NCBI RefSeq assembly: GCF_013170805.1 | Contig: NZ_CP051293.1 | Location: 3,912,001-3,976,000, forward strand | Length of the DNA: 64,000 nucleotides | Direction: 5' to 3' | Source of the DNA: Mesorhizobium sp. NZP2077 | GTDB taxonomy: Bacteria > Pseudomonadota > Alphaproteobacteria > Rhizobiales > Rhizobiaceae | In this document: positions 1-9,712 of the stretch, piece by piece | How the letters are laid out: every line of letters begins with the position of its first letter | How positions within the stretch are numbered: the stretch's first letter is position 1 | Translations under genes and position numbers: made by a program | Notes under the pieces: generated by a model | What the model saw: the letters and a program-made list of their open reading frames with translations, nothing else | Told to the model about the DNA's origin: nothing | Databases searched by the model: none

Positions 1-1
1 C

Positions 2-661
2 TCGATCCTGGCGCTGGTCGAGCAGTATTTGACCTTTGTCGAGACGGCGAGGGCGCTGCGGCTCGAACTCGCAGCCGACTATCTGGTCATGGCGGCGTGG
101 CTCGCCTTCCTCAAATCGAAGCTCCTGATCCCCAAGCAGCCGGGGGAAGAGGGCGAAAGCGGCGAGGAACTGGCGGCGGTGCTGCAATTCCGGCTGAAGC
201 GGCTGGAGGCCATGCGCGACGCGGCGGCGCGTCTGGTCAACCGCAACCGGCTCGGCCGCGACGTGTTCGCGCGCGGCATGCCGGAAATGGTCATCATCGA
301 GAAGCGCAATGCCTATTCGGCGTCGCTCTACGATCTCTTGACCGCCTATGCCCAGCAGCGGCAGAAGCATGCGATCAACAATGTGACCATCGCCAGGCGT
401 GGTGTCTGGTCGCTCAAGGACGCGCGCGACATCCTGACCCGCCTGGTCGGGGCTGTCAGCGACTGGACGACGCTGGAAAGTTTCCTGATCGTGTATATGA
501 CCAGTCCCGAGGAACGGCGCACGGCGATCGCCAGTTCGTTTGCGGCAACATTGGAACTGGTGCGCGACGGCACGATGGACTTGCGGCAGGATCAGACGTT
601 CGCGCCGATCTATCTGCGCGGCCGCGTGCAGGCAACCAAGGCAGTCGAGGTGGCATCATGA
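2..661 (+). CDS. scpA: Segregation and condensation protein A, 5'-truncated by the window edge
   Basis: ScpA is the kleisin subunit that bridges SMC heads and works with ScpB in chromosome condensation and segregation in the cytoplasm. The reading frame is open from base 2 (SILALVEQYL...), so the N-terminus lies outside the window. The visible part has the family hallmark AADYLVMAAWLAFLKSKLLI followed by a charged linker and a C-terminal winged-helix region. The TGA stop overlaps the ATG of scpB, which fits translational coupling in an scpAB operon. Confidence 0.9.
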   Translation, partial: SILALVEQYLTFVETARALRLELAADYLVMAAWLAFLKSKLLIPKQPGEEGESGEELAAVLQFRLKRLEAMRDAAARLVNRNRLGRDVFARGMPEMVIIEKRNAYSASLYDLLTAYAQQRQKHAINNVTIARRGVWSLKDARDILTRLVGAVSDWTTLESFLIVYMTSPEERRTAIASSFAATLELVRDGTMDLRQDQTFAPIYLRGRVQATKAVEVAS

Positions 662-1425
662 GCGAACGCGCCAACGCTTCGGTTATCCCCTTCAAGGTGG
701 ATAATGGGCCGGAAGCGGGGGATCTCGACGAGGCTTCCGTCCAGAATCCGGTACAGAACCCGGCCGAGCGCCTGCATATGGCCGAGGCCGTGCGCATGGC
801 CGAGGCGATTGTTTTCGCCAGCGCCGAGCCGGTCAGCGAAAAGCAGCTTGCCGCGCGCCTTCCAGACGGCATCAACATCGCCCTAGCGATGGCCGAGTTG
901 CAGCAGGTTTATGCGCGGCGCGGCGTCAATCTGGTGCGCGTCGGTGACGCCTGGGCTTTCCGCACCGCAGGCGACCTGGCCTTCCTGATGAGCCGCGACA
1001 CGGTGCAGCAGCGCAAGCTGTCGCGAGCCGCCCTCGAAGTGCTGGCGATCATCGCCTATCACCAGCCGGTGACGCGCGCCGAGATCGAGGATATCCGCGG
1101 TGTCGAGACGTCGAAGGGCACGCTCGACACGTTGCTCGAGACGGAATGGGTGCGCATGCGCGGCCGTCGCAAAACACCCGGCCGTCCCGTTACCTACGGC
1201 ACCACCGAAACCTTCCTCGACCATTTTGCGCTCGAGGAAATCCGCGATCTTCCGGGCATGGAGGAACTGAAGGGGGCGGGCTTGCTTTCGGGCCGCATGC
1301 CGTCGAACTTCTCCATTCCGCAGCCGCCGGCCGACCCGGACGCGCCGACCGAGGACGAGGATCCGCTGACCGACATCGACCTCGAGGAGCTTGGCCTTTT
1401 GACGCCACGCGTCACGGAAGATTGA
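658..1425 (+). CDS. scpB: Segregation and condensation protein B
   Basis: ScpB is the winged-helix (KITE) partner of ScpA in the SMC-ScpAB condensin. The 255-residue protein starts at the ATG that overlaps the scpA stop (ATGA). Family motifs are visible: AEAIVFASAEPVS near residue 45, RAALEVLAIIAYHQPVTRAE around residue 125 and the second winged helix ending GRPVTYGTTETFLDHF. The C-terminal tail is acidic and proline-rich, as is usual in rhizobia. An in-frame extension upstream to base 97 is a shadow of scpA and was dropped. Confidence 0.93.
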   Translation: MSERANASVIPFKVDNGPEAGDLDEASVQNPVQNPAERLHMAEAVRMAEAIVFASAEPVSEKQLAARLPDGINIALAMAELQQVYARRGVNLVRVGDAWAFRTAGDLAFLMSRDTVQQRKLSRAALEVLAIIAYHQPVTRAEIEDIRGVETSKGTLDTLLETEWVRMRGRRKTPGRPVTYGTTETFLDHFALEEIRDLPGMEELKGAGLLSGRMPSNFSIPQPPADPDAPTEDEDPLTDIDLEELGLLTPRVTED

Positions 1426-1604
1426 CCGCAAGCGTCTATCAAAAGCGGCTTTACGTCTTTACATGCGCCTTTTGGTAGCGGGCCGCGTTGCCGAAAATGC
1501 GTGACATCCGCCAGCCTTTCATAAACTCTGTCGCGGTTGTGTTTGAATCCCAACGCGAAAACGCATAGATCATCGCCAGGGAAAACATTCGAGAGAGATT
1601 TGCT

Positions 1605-1826
1605 ATGGGTTCATTTTCAATTTGGCACTGGATGATCGTGCTGGTCATCGTGCTTCTGGTGTTCGGTCGCGGCAAGATCCCCGAACTGATGGGCGACATG
1701 GCCAAGGGCATCAAGAGCTTCAAGAAGGGCATGGCCGACGACGACGTCGCCGAGGACAAGCGCACCGTCGAACACCGTGCCGATGAGACCGTTTCGGCCG
1801 TGAAGGAAAAGGCCAGCAAGAGCTGA
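1605..1826 (+). CDS. tatA: Sec-independent protein translocase subunit TatA
   Basis: TatA forms the size-variable pore of the twin-arginine translocation system in the inner membrane. The 73-residue protein has the usual layout: an N-terminal membrane helix ([20 protein letters not shown]) with the [12 protein letters not shown] hinge, an amphipathic helix and a short charged tail. A purine-rich ribosome site (gagagag) precedes the ATG. It is followed after 29 bp by tatB and then tatC. Confidence 0.95.
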   Translation: MGSFSIWHWMIVLVIVLLVFGRGKIPELMGDMAKGIKSFKKGMADDDVAEDKRTVEHRADETVSAVKEKASKS

Positions 1827-1855
1827 GCCAAGAGTTCTAGTCGGAACAGATTGCC

Positions 1856-2617
1856 ATGTTTGAAGTCGGCTGGACCGAAATGCTGGTGATCGCGATCGTC
1901 ATGATCGTGGTCGTCGGGCCGAAGGATTTGCCCAACATGCTGCGCACCTTTGGGCGCACGACGGCGAAGCTGCGTGCCATGGCCGCCGACTTCCAGAAAC
2001 AGTTCAACGAGGCGCTGAAGGAGGCCGAGCTCGACGATGTCAAGAAGTCGGTCGACGAGCTCAGGGGCCTCAGCCCGGTTGCCGAAATCAAGAAGCAGCT
2101 TGATCCGTTCCAGCAGGCGGCGGCCGATGTCCGCGCCGGTGTCGATGCGGCGATGAAGCCGAAGCCGGCCGCCGATCCGGCAGCGCCCGCCGCTTCCACG
2201 CCACAGGCGGCCGAGCCGTTGAAGAATGGCGCAACGGAAATGCCCGGCGTCAGCGGGCCGGAGGCAGCGCCGCCAGCCCCGATCTTCCCGGCAATGACCG
2301 ATGAATCGGTGGTGGCGATATCGACAGTGCCTGCCGTGGCGCCGAAGGCAGCTTCGGCCAAGAAAGCCGCCAAGGTGGCACCCGCATCAAAGGCGCCGTC
2401 CAAGGCCGCGACTTCCGTGAGGCCCGCTACGGCGAAAGCCGCGCCCGCGCCCAAGACGTCGACAAAGGTCGCGACAGCCGCAAAGCCTGCCGCCACCGCT
2501 TCGACGAAGCCTGCCGCCGCCAACGCGACTGCTGCCAAAACCGTGGCGAAAGCCGAACCGAAGCCTGCTGCGGCGAAGAAGCCGGTGGCCAAAAAGACGG
2601 CTGGAGCCGCCAAGTGA
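1856..2617 (+). CDS. tatB: Sec-independent protein translocase subunit TatB
   Basis: TatB forms the signal-peptide receptor with TatC. The N-terminus (MFEVGWTEMLVIAIVMIVVVGPKDLP) is a single membrane helix with the VGPKDLP hinge that separates TatB from TatA, followed by an amphipathic helix. At 253 residues it is longer than the Escherichia coli protein (171). The extra length is a low-complexity Ala/Lys/Pro tail from about residue 150, a common feature of rhizobial TatB. Its TGA overlaps the GTG of tatC. Confidence 0.94.
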   Translation: MFEVGWTEMLVIAIVMIVVVGPKDLPNMLRTFGRTTAKLRAMAADFQKQFNEALKEAELDDVKKSVDELRGLSPVAEIKKQLDPFQQAAADVRAGVDAAMKPKPAADPAAPAASTPQAAEPLKNGATEMPGVSGPEAAPPAPIFPAMTDESVVAISTVPAVAPKAASAKKAAKVAPASKAPSKAATSVRPATAKAAPAPKTSTKVATAAKPAATASTKPAAANATAAKTVAKAEPKPAAAKKPVAKKTAGAAK

Positions 2618-3489
2618 GCGTTTCGGACAAGGAAAAGGACGAGATCGAAAAGTCGTCCGCTCCGCTGATGGAGCATCTGATCGAGCTGCGTCGGCGACTG
2701 ATCTGGTCGCTGGGTGGCTTCTTCGTCGCCTTCCTGGTTTGCTTCTTCTTCGCCAAGCGGCTGTTCAACCTTCTGGTCGTCCCCTTCAAATGGGCGACGA
2801 AATGGGCGGGTCTCGATCCGCACAAGGTCGAGCTGATCTACACCGCGCCGCAGGAATTCTTCTTCACGCAGGTCAAGCTCGCCATGTTCGGCGGCATGGT
2901 CATCGCCTTTCCGCTGATCGCCACGCAGATCTACAAATTCATCGCGCCCGGCCTCTACAAGAACGAGCGCAACGCGTTCCTGCCGTTCCTGATCGCGTCG
3001 CCCATTCTGTTCCTGATGGGCGCCTCACTGGTCTATTTCTTCTTCACCCCGATGGTGATGTGGTTCTTCCTCGCCATGCAGCAGGTCGGCACGGACGACC
3101 AGGTGCAGATTTCGCTGCTGCCGAAAGTGTCGGAATATCTCAGCCTCATCATGACGCTGATCTTCTCCTTCGGCCTGGTGTTCCAGCTGCCGGTGGTGAC
3201 CAGCCTGATGACGCGTGTCGGCATGCTGTCGTCCAAGGCGCTGGCGGAAAAGCGCAAATGGGCGATCGTCATTGCGTTCATCGTTGCCGCCGTGCTGACG
3301 CCGCCCGATCCGATGAGCCAGATCGGTCTCGCCATTCCGACCATCCTTCTCTACGAGGTCTCGATCTGGGCCGCGCGGTGGATCGAGCGCGACCAGGAAA
3401 AGCAGCGGCTGGCACGTGAGAAGCAGGACGCCGGTGAGACCGTGGCGGACAAAACGCCGGACGAGCCTCCAGCGCCGGCTGCTTCGTAA
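2614..3489 (+). CDS. tatC: Sec-independent protein translocase subunit TatC
   Basis: TatC is the polytopic core of the Tat receptor complex. The 291-residue protein carries the N-terminal MEHLIELRRRL signature, six membrane helices, and the conserved loop ending TPPDPMSQ. The start is a GTG that overlaps the tatB stop by 4 bp, which points to coupled translation. A charged C-terminal tail (EKQRLAREKQDAGE) follows the last helix. At least one gene in this window, the paoA-type subunit at 51.1 kb, carries a likely Tat signal. Confidence 0.95.
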   Translation: MSVSDKEKDEIEKSSAPLMEHLIELRRRLIWSLGGFFVAFLVCFFFAKRLFNLLVVPFKWATKWAGLDPHKVELIYTAPQEFFFTQVKLAMFGGMVIAFPLIATQIYKFIAPGLYKNERNAFLPFLIASPILFLMGASLVYFFFTPMVMWFFLAMQQVGTDDQVQISLLPKVSEYLSLIMTLIFSFGLVFQLPVVTSLMTRVGMLSSKALAEKRKWAIVIAFIVAAVLTPPDPMSQIGLAIPTILLYEVSIWAARWIERDQEKQRLAREKQDAGETVADKTPDEPPAPAAS

Positions 3490-3590
3490 ACAACAGGCAG
3501 CGCCGGAAAGAGCCCGTCGCTGCCCGGTCTATCTTGCATCAATCGAGGATGCGGTTTACGCCCTCTCGCATAGCTGAGGACGGATAAACC

Positions 3591-4895
3591 ATGCTTGACA
3601 TCAAATGGATTCGCGACAACCCGAAGGCCCTTGTCGAGGCGCTAGTGAAGCGCTCGTGGTCGGCGGCTGAGGCGCAGTCCACGGTCGACGGGCTGATCGC
3701 CAGTGACGAGGCGCGGCGCGAACACGTCACCGAACTGCAGACCAAGCAGGAGCGCCGCAACGCCGCCTCGAAGGAGATCGGCAACGCCATGCGTTCGGGC
3801 GATGCCGCACTGGCCGAAAAACTCAAGGCCGAAGTCGGCGAGATAAAAACCTTCATCCAGAATGGCGAGGCGCGCGAGCGTGAGCTCGACAAGGCGCTGA
3901 ACGACGCGCTGGCGGTGCTGCCCAATGTGCCGCTCGACGATGTGCCTGTCGGCAAGGACGAGCAGGACAATGTCGTCAAACACATCGTCGGCAAGGTGCC
4001 GACGCGGCCGAACTGGGTGAAGGAGCATTTCGAGATCGGCGAAGCGCTCGGCATGATGGATTTCGAACGCGCGGCAAGGCTGTCGGGCTCGCGCTTCACC
4101 GTGCTGAAAAGCGGCCTGGCGAGGATGGAACGCGCCATCGGCCAGTTCATGCTCGACCTGCACACGACCGAGCATGGCTATGAGGAAGTGATCCCGCCGC
4201 TGATGGTGCGCGACGAGGTGCTTTTCGGCACCAACCAGTTGCCGAAGTTCGAGGAAGACCTGTTCTTTGTGAAGCACGGGGAGGGCAGGCTTGGCCTGAT
4301 CCCGACCGCCGAAGTGCCGCTGACCAACCTGGTGCGCGAGGAAATCACGGCGCACGAAAAGTTGCCGCTGCGCTATACCGCACTGACGCCGTGTTTCCGC
4401 TCGGAGGCAGGCTCGGCAGGCCGCGACACGCGCGGCATGTTGCGCCAGCACCAGTTCTACAAGGTCGAACTGGTGTCGATCACCGATCAGGAATCCTCGC
4501 TCGCCGAGCATGAGCGGATGACTGAGTGTGCCGAGGAAGTGCTGAAGCGGCTGGAATTGCCGTTCCGCACCATGGTGCTATGCACGGGCGACATGGGCTT
4601 TGGCGCGCGCAAGACCTATGACATCGAGGTCTGGCTGCCCGGCCAGAACGCCTATCGCGAAATTTCGTCCTGTTCGGTCTGCGGCGATTTCCAGGCGCGG
4701 CGCATGGACGCCCGCTACAAGGACAAGGACGGCAAGGGCAACCGCTTCGTCCACACGCTCAACGGTTCGGGCACCGCTGTCGGCCGCGCGCTCATAGCTG
4801 TCATCGAAAACTACCAGAATGAGGATGGCAGCGTAACCATTCCTGAAGTGCTGCGGCCTTACATGGGCGGTCTGGCAAAGATCGAAGCGAAATAA
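3591..4895 (+). CDS. serS: Seryl-tRNA synthetase
   Basis: SerRS charges tRNA-Ser (and tRNA-Sec where present) with serine. The 434-residue length is typical. The N-terminal coiled-coil arm spans roughly residues 30-105. Class II motifs are present in order: motif 1 around [11 protein letters not shown], motif 2 in [20 protein letters not shown], and motif 3 in [20 protein letters not shown]. Its stop codon shares one base with the surE start, so surE and pcm are probably co-transcribed with it. Confidence 0.97.
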   Translation: MLDIKWIRDNPKALVEALVKRSWSAAEAQSTVDGLIASDEARREHVTELQTKQERRNAASKEIGNAMRSGDAALAEKLKAEVGEIKTFIQNGEARERELDKALNDALAVLPNVPLDDVPVGKDEQDNVVKHIVGKVPTRPNWVKEHFEIGEALGMMDFERAARLSGSRFTVLKSGLARMERAIGQFMLDLHTTEHGYEEVIPPLMVRDEVLFGTNQLPKFEEDLFFVKHGEGRLGLIPTAEVPLTNLVREEITAHEKLPLRYTALTPCFRSEAGSAGRDTRGMLRQHQFYKVELVSITDQESSLAEHERMTECAEEVLKRLELPFRTMVLCTGDMGFGARKTYDIEVWLPGQNAYREISSCSVCGDFQARRMDARYKDKDGKGNRFVHTLNGSGTAVGRALIAVIENYQNEDGSVTIPEVLRPYMGGLAKIEAK

Positions 4896-5649
4896 TGCGC
4901 ATTCTTCTGACCAATGATGACGGCATTCATGCCGAGGGCCTGGCGTCGCTCGAGCGCGTCGCCCGCACGCTGTCCGATGATGTCTGGGTGGTGGCGCCGG
5001 AGCAGGATCAGTCCGGCTATGCGCATTCGCTGTCGATCTCGGAGCCACTGCGGCTGCGCAAGATCGGCGAGAAGCATTTCGCCGTGCGCGGCACGCCGAC
5101 CGATTGCGTCATCATGGGGGTGAAGAAGATCCTGCCCGGTGCGCCGGACCTGATCCTGTCCGGCATCAATTCCGGCGCCAACATCGCTGACGACGTGACG
5201 TATTCGGGAACCGTCGCTGGCGCCATGGAAGGCGCGCTGCTCGGCATCCGCTCGATTGCACTCAGCCAGGGATACTCCTATGTCGGCGAGGATCGCGTCG
5301 TTCCCTACGAGACTACCGAGGCGTTGGCGCCGGCACTGCTGAAGAAGCTCGTCGCGACGCCATTGCCGGACGGCGTGCTGCTCAACGTCAATTTTCCCAA
5401 CTGCCTTCCTGAAGAGGTCGCCGGCACGGTGGTCACCACGCAGGGCAAGCTCGTGCACAGCCTGTGGGTCGATGAGCGCCGTGACGGGCGCGGCCTGCCT
5501 TACTACTGGCTGCGCTTCGGCCGCGAGCCGGTCGAGGGCAAGCAAGGCACCGACCTCTACGCGCTGCGCAACCGCCTGGTGTCGGTGACGCCATTGCAGC
5601 TCGACCTCACCGCGCATGAGATCCGTGACCAGCTGAGCAAGGCGCTTGC

Positions 5650-5653
<4 letters not shown>
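4895..5653 (+). CDS. surE: 5'/3'-nucleotidase SurE
   Basis: SurE is a metal-dependent nucleoside monophosphatase linked to stationary-phase survival and often paired with pcm, as here. The protein (252 residues) begins with the metal-binding motif [14 protein letters not shown], followed by [11 protein letters not shown] and [20 protein letters not shown]. It overlaps serS by one base and pcm by four (ATGA). Length and motif order match the family throughout. Confidence 0.96.
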
Positions 5654-6303
<650 letters not shown>

Positions 6304-6468
6304 TTTTCCAGCACAGCGCTGGCTCACGGTCGAACATCTAATTCGACCTTGTGATCCACACCGCCAACCGTCCTCAAATGTTTTAAGAAAATTTTCGTCG
6401 GATTCTAATGGGTTAACCGCCCAGTAACATTAACGCGCTTTAATCCTGTCTCAGTTGGTGAGAGTTTT

Positions 6469-8010
6469 GTGCGGGTTAGTGCGATGCAACTCAGTGTTTT
6501 GAAGGCAAACAGTCGCAATCTGGCGCGGGGCTGCGCTGTTCTCATGATTGCGGGCGCGGCCGCCGGGTGCAGTTCCCAGGCTTCGCGGTTCAACAGCGTC
6601 GACGATGTCTTCACTTCCTCGACCAACAATCAGCGCGCCATCATCAACAAGCAGGATGCGGCGCAGCCCTTTCCGGGCGATGTCTCCGCCGCTCCGCTTG
6701 ACGGCAGCCACACCCAGTCGGTCAGCCGCTCCAGCCTCGAACCGGTTTCGAGCCGGCCGTTGCCGCCGCCCGTTTCAGCCCAGGCCGCGCCGGCACTCGC
6801 GCCTGCCGCCAATCCGGTGCGTGTCGCATCGGCGCCAGCGATGGTTCGTCCGGCTCCGCATGTCGACAGGACCACAACCGGCACTATCGATCCGGCTGCG
6901 AAACCGTTCAAGAATGCCCAGCCCGACGCGCCGAAGATGGCAGAAGCGGGCAGGCCGCACGCGACTGAGATCGTCGTTCGCGACGGCGAAACGATCAATG
7001 GCATCGCGCAGCACTACAAGGTGCCGGCCGACGTCATCATGAAGGTGAACGGTTTAAGCGCAACCAAAGGGCTGAAGACCGGCCAGAAGTTGGTCATCCC
7101 TGCCTATGCGTATTCGAGCAAGGCCGAACCGAAGGTCGCCGACGCAAAGCCGGCGAAGGATGGCAAGCATGATTTGCCGGCCACCGCGCCGGACAAGGTC
7201 GCCGTCCTGCCGCAGCAGCCGAAACTCAAGGAGGGCAAGTCCGCCGCGCAAGTCGATGCGTCGGCCGCCGCGAGCCAGCCCAAGGAGCCCAAGCCCGCGC
7301 AGGTGGCCAAGGCGACCGGTGCCGCCGGAACCTATACCGTCCAGTCGGGTGACACGATGTCCTCGATCGCCAGGAAGACCGGCGTCGGCGTCGTTGCGCT
7401 GAAGCAGGCCAACGGCATGAAGGACGGCTTGCTCAAGATCGGCCAGGCCCTGAAGGTGCCTGCCGGCGGAACCGCGACGGTCGCCAGCGCCAAGCCGGCG
7501 AAGGTCGATCCGGTTACCACGGCAACCACGCAGCCGCCCGCAAAAGCCACGCCGTCGGAAACGCTGGCATCCTACACGCCGCCGAAGAAGGACGCGAAGG
7601 TCATTCAGCAGGCCGAGGACGACGACGCGGTGGCGCCGGATGCCACGGGTATCGGCAAGATGCGCTGGCCGGTGCGCGGCCGGGTGATCTCCGGTTTCGG
7701 ATCCGGCAAGGACGGCGTCGACATCGCCGTGCCCACGGGCACGCCGATCAAGGCAGCCGAGAACGGCGTCGTCATCTATGCCGGCGACGGGCTCAAGGAA
7801 TTCGGCAACACGGTGCTGGTGCGCCACGAGAACGGCCTGGTCACCGTCTACGGCCATGCCAGTTCGATCGAGGTTCAGCGCGGCCAGAAGGTCAAGCGCG
7901 GCCAGGAAATCGCGCTCTCGGGCATGAGCGGCACGACGGACTCGCCGAAGCTGCACTTCGAAGTGCGCAAGAACTCGGCCCCGGTCGATCCGTCGGGTTA
8001 TCTCGAATAG
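6469..8010 (+). CDS. LysM and degenerate M23 (LytM) lipoprotein, NlpD-like amidase activator
   Basis: This envelope protein has a lipobox-like signal (GAAAGC, residues about 29-34), two LysM peptidoglycan-binding modules (around residues 165-210 and 285-330) and a C-terminal LytM domain (about 405-510). The LytM domain keeps the Asp of GVDIAV and the His of VYGHAS but has Lys where M23 peptidases carry the first zinc His (GKDGVD) and KLH instead of HLH. By analogy with NlpD and EnvC, it probably activates a cell-division amidase rather than cutting peptidoglycan. The GTG start at 6469 sits 4 nt after GGTGAGAG; an in-frame ATG at 6484 is an alternative. Confidence 0.82.
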   Translation: MRVSAMQLSVLKANSRNLARGCAVLMIAGAAAGCSSQASRFNSVDDVFTSSTNNQRAIINKQDAAQPFPGDVSAAPLDGSHTQSVSRSSLEPVSSRPLPPPVSAQAAPALAPAANPVRVASAPAMVRPAPHVDRTTTGTIDPAAKPFKNAQPDAPKMAEAGRPHATEIVVRDGETINGIAQHYKVPADVIMKVNGLSATKGLKTGQKLVIPAYAYSSKAEPKVADAKPAKDGKHDLPATAPDKVAVLPQQPKLKEGKSAAQVDASAAASQPKEPKPAQVAKATGAAGTYTVQSGDTMSSIARKTGVGVVALKQANGMKDGLLKIGQALKVPAGGTATVASAKPAKVDPVTTATTQPPAKATPSETLASYTPPKKDAKVIQQAEDDDAVAPDATGIGKMRWPVRGRVISGFGSGKDGVDIAVPTGTPIKAAENGVVIYAGDGLKEFGNTVLVRHENGLVTVYGHASSIEVQRGQKVKRGQEIALSGMSGTTDSPKLHFEVRKNSAPVDPSGYLE

Positions 8011-8063
8011 AATAAAAAAGGCGATTTGCGGGCCGTCTGACCTCCAGTCCGGCCCGCCGGCTC

Positions 8064-8091
8064 AGCCCGTTCCGCAAGGAGCGGGCTTTTT
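8064..8091 (+). terminator. Rho-independent terminator after the LytM gene
   Basis: A 10-bp stem (AGCCCGTTCC / GGAGCGGGCT, one G-T pair) closes a GCAA loop and is followed by five T residues. It lies 54 bp after the stop of the LysM/M23 gene and ends the serS-side operon run. Confidence 0.8.
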
Positions 8092-8108
8092 CAGTGACTT
8101 TTCCTGAC

Positions 8109-8151
8109 CATGGTCTTGCCCCAAAACCGGCCTCCACTTTTCGGGATCATG
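8109..8151. repeat. Palindromic intergenic repeat, copy 1
   Basis: CATGGTCTTGCCCCAAAACC and the following bases form an imperfect palindrome (CATGGTC...GATCATG) around a CCAAAACCGG core and a CTTTTCGGGAT arm. A related copy lies at 9121-9163, so the pair flanks the DUF815 gene. Elements of this pattern are common between genes in rhizobia. Confidence 0.6.
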
Positions 8152-8153
8152 GT

Positions 8154-9029
8154 CTAATCCTTGAGCGGTTTGCCAAGCCGGCCGGCCAGATCCTGCGTGA
8201 ACTGCCAGGCGACGCGGCCCGAGCGGCTGCCGCGCGTCGTCGCCCATTCCAGCGCCTCTGCACGCAGCTGCTCGGGGTCGATGTCGAGGCCGTGATGGCT
8301 GGCATAGCCGTTGATCATCTCGAGATATTCGTCCTGCGAACATTTGTGGAAGCCGAGCCAAAGTCCGAAACGATCGGATAGCGAGACCTTTTCCTCGACC
8401 GCTTCGGAGGGGTTGATAGCGGTCGAGCGCTCATTGTCGATCATGTCGCGCGGCAACAGATGGCGGCGGTTCGAGGTGGCGTAGAAGATGACGTTGGCCG
8501 GGCGGCCTTCGACGCCGCCTTCCAGTGCCGCCTTCAGCGACTTGTAGGAGGTGTCGTCATGATCGAACGACAGATCGTCGCAAAACAGGATGACGCGGAA
8601 GGGGGCCGCCTTCAGCAAACCCATCAGCTTCGGCAGCGTGTCGATGTCCTCGCGGTGGATCTCGATCAGCTTGAGCGGCAGGTCGGATTTGGCCCTGACA
8701 TTGATCTCGGCATGCACGGCCTTGACCAGCGACGATTTGCCCATTCCGCGCGCGCCCCACAACAGCACGTTGTTGGCTGCAAAGCCGGCGGCGAAGCGCT
8801 CGGTGTTGTCGACGAGGATGTCGCGGACACGGTCGACTCCGCGGATCAGGCCGATGTCGACACGGTTGACCTTGCGCACCGGCTCCAGATAGCCGGGATC
8901 GGCCTGCCAGACGAAGCAGTCGGCCTCGCCGAGGTCGGTTTCAGGCACCGGCGGCGGGGCGAGGCGGCCGACGGCCTCGATCAGGCGGTCGAGTTTCTTG
9001 TTGAGGGTGTCGATGCTGCTGTCGGTCAT
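8154..9029 (-). CDS. DUF815-family AAA-type ATPase
   Basis: This is a cytoplasmic P-loop ATPase of the DUF815 family; its cellular role is not established. It has a Walker A motif LLWGARGMGKSSLVKAVHAE around residue 85, a Walker B region ILFCDDLSFDHDDTSYKSLK and a sensor-like segment YATSNRRHLLPRDMIDNE. I chose the ATG at 9029; the longer frame would begin at a TTG and adds a low-complexity Pro/Thr stretch. It is transcribed alone, on the strand opposite to both neighbours, between two palindromic repeats. Confidence 0.85.
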   Translation of the reverse strand: MTDSSIDTLNKKLDRLIEAVGRLAPPPVPETDLGEADCFVWQADPGYLEPVRKVNRVDIGLIRGVDRVRDILVDNTERFAAGFAANNVLLWGARGMGKSSLVKAVHAEINVRAKSDLPLKLIEIHREDIDTLPKLMGLLKAAPFRVILFCDDLSFDHDDTSYKSLKAALEGGVEGRPANVIFYATSNRRHLLPRDMIDNERSTAINPSEAVEEKVSLSDRFGLWLGFHKCSQDEYLEMINGYASHHGLDIDPEQLRAEALEWATTRGSRSGRVAWQFTQDLAGRLGKPLKD

Positions 9030-9120
9030 TTCAGGTCTTTTTTGGTTCGTTTCCTGGGGCGGGGAGGTGGGGGCGTTCGATTCCGTCGGGTTCGAAACCG
9101 GTTCCAACCGTTTGTTCGAA

Positions 9121-9163
9121 CGTGATCTTTTCGGAAAACCGGCTCGCGCTTTTCGCGGTCATG
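9121..9163. repeat. Palindromic intergenic repeat, copy 2
   Basis: CGTGATCTTTTCGGAAAACC, then GGCTCGCGCTTTTCGCGGTCATG, is an imperfect palindrome of the same type as the copy at 8109-8151 (shared AAAACCGGC core and terminal TCATG). It lies between the DUF815 gene and yajC. Confidence 0.6.
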
Positions 9164-9319
9164 CTCTAACACGGCCCGACAAGCCCGAAAAGCAGCCGAT
9201 TTGGCTCGCCGCGCAGTTGCATTGACAACTTTACCGACTATATTCCGGCCAAATTTCAAGGGGCCGCCAAACTCCGCAGGACGGTTGGCTGCTGTTTTCA
9301 AAATTCAGGAGTACTTTCG

Positions 9320-9661
9320 ATGTTCGTGACACCGGCATACGCCCAAGGCATCGGCGGCGCCTCTCCCGATATGCTCATCAGCATTTTGCCGTTTGTCCTG
9401 ATTTTCGTGATCATGTATTTTCTGATCATCCGCCCGCAGCGCACGCAGCTGAAGAAGCGCGGCGAGATGCTGGCGGCGGTCCGTCGCGGCGACACGGTCG
9501 TCACCGGCGGCGGTTTCGTCGGCAAGGTGACGAAGGTGATCGACGACAACGAGCTCGAGATCGACCTTGGCGGTGGCACCAAGGTCACGGCGCTGCGCTC
9601 GACGATCGCCGATGTGCGCGTCAAGGGCGAACCGGTGGCCAACCAGAACGCCAAGAAGTAA
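9320..9661 (+). CDS. yajC: Preprotein translocase subunit YajC
   Basis: YajC is a small single-span membrane protein of the SecDF-YajC holo-translocon. The 113-residue protein has one membrane helix (ILPFVLIFVIMYFLIIRPQR) followed by the family motif KKRGEMLAAVRRGDTVVTGG. A good ribosome site (AGGAG) precedes the ATG. It lies 51 bp upstream of secDF, the standard arrangement. Confidence 0.95.
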   Translation: MFVTPAYAQGIGGASPDMLISILPFVLIFVIMYFLIIRPQRTQLKKRGEMLAAVRRGDTVVTGGGFVGKVTKVIDDNELEIDLGGGTKVTALRSTIADVRVKGEPVANQNAKK

Positions 9662-9712
9662 TCCAATTCCAGGCGGAGCGATCCGCGGACACGCTCTGAC
9701 GGACGACGCCAT

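Noticed and set aside
9218..9244. Sigma-70 promoter of yajC (TTGACA ... TATATT)
   Set aside because: The two hexamers are only about 11 bp apart, too close for a working promoter.
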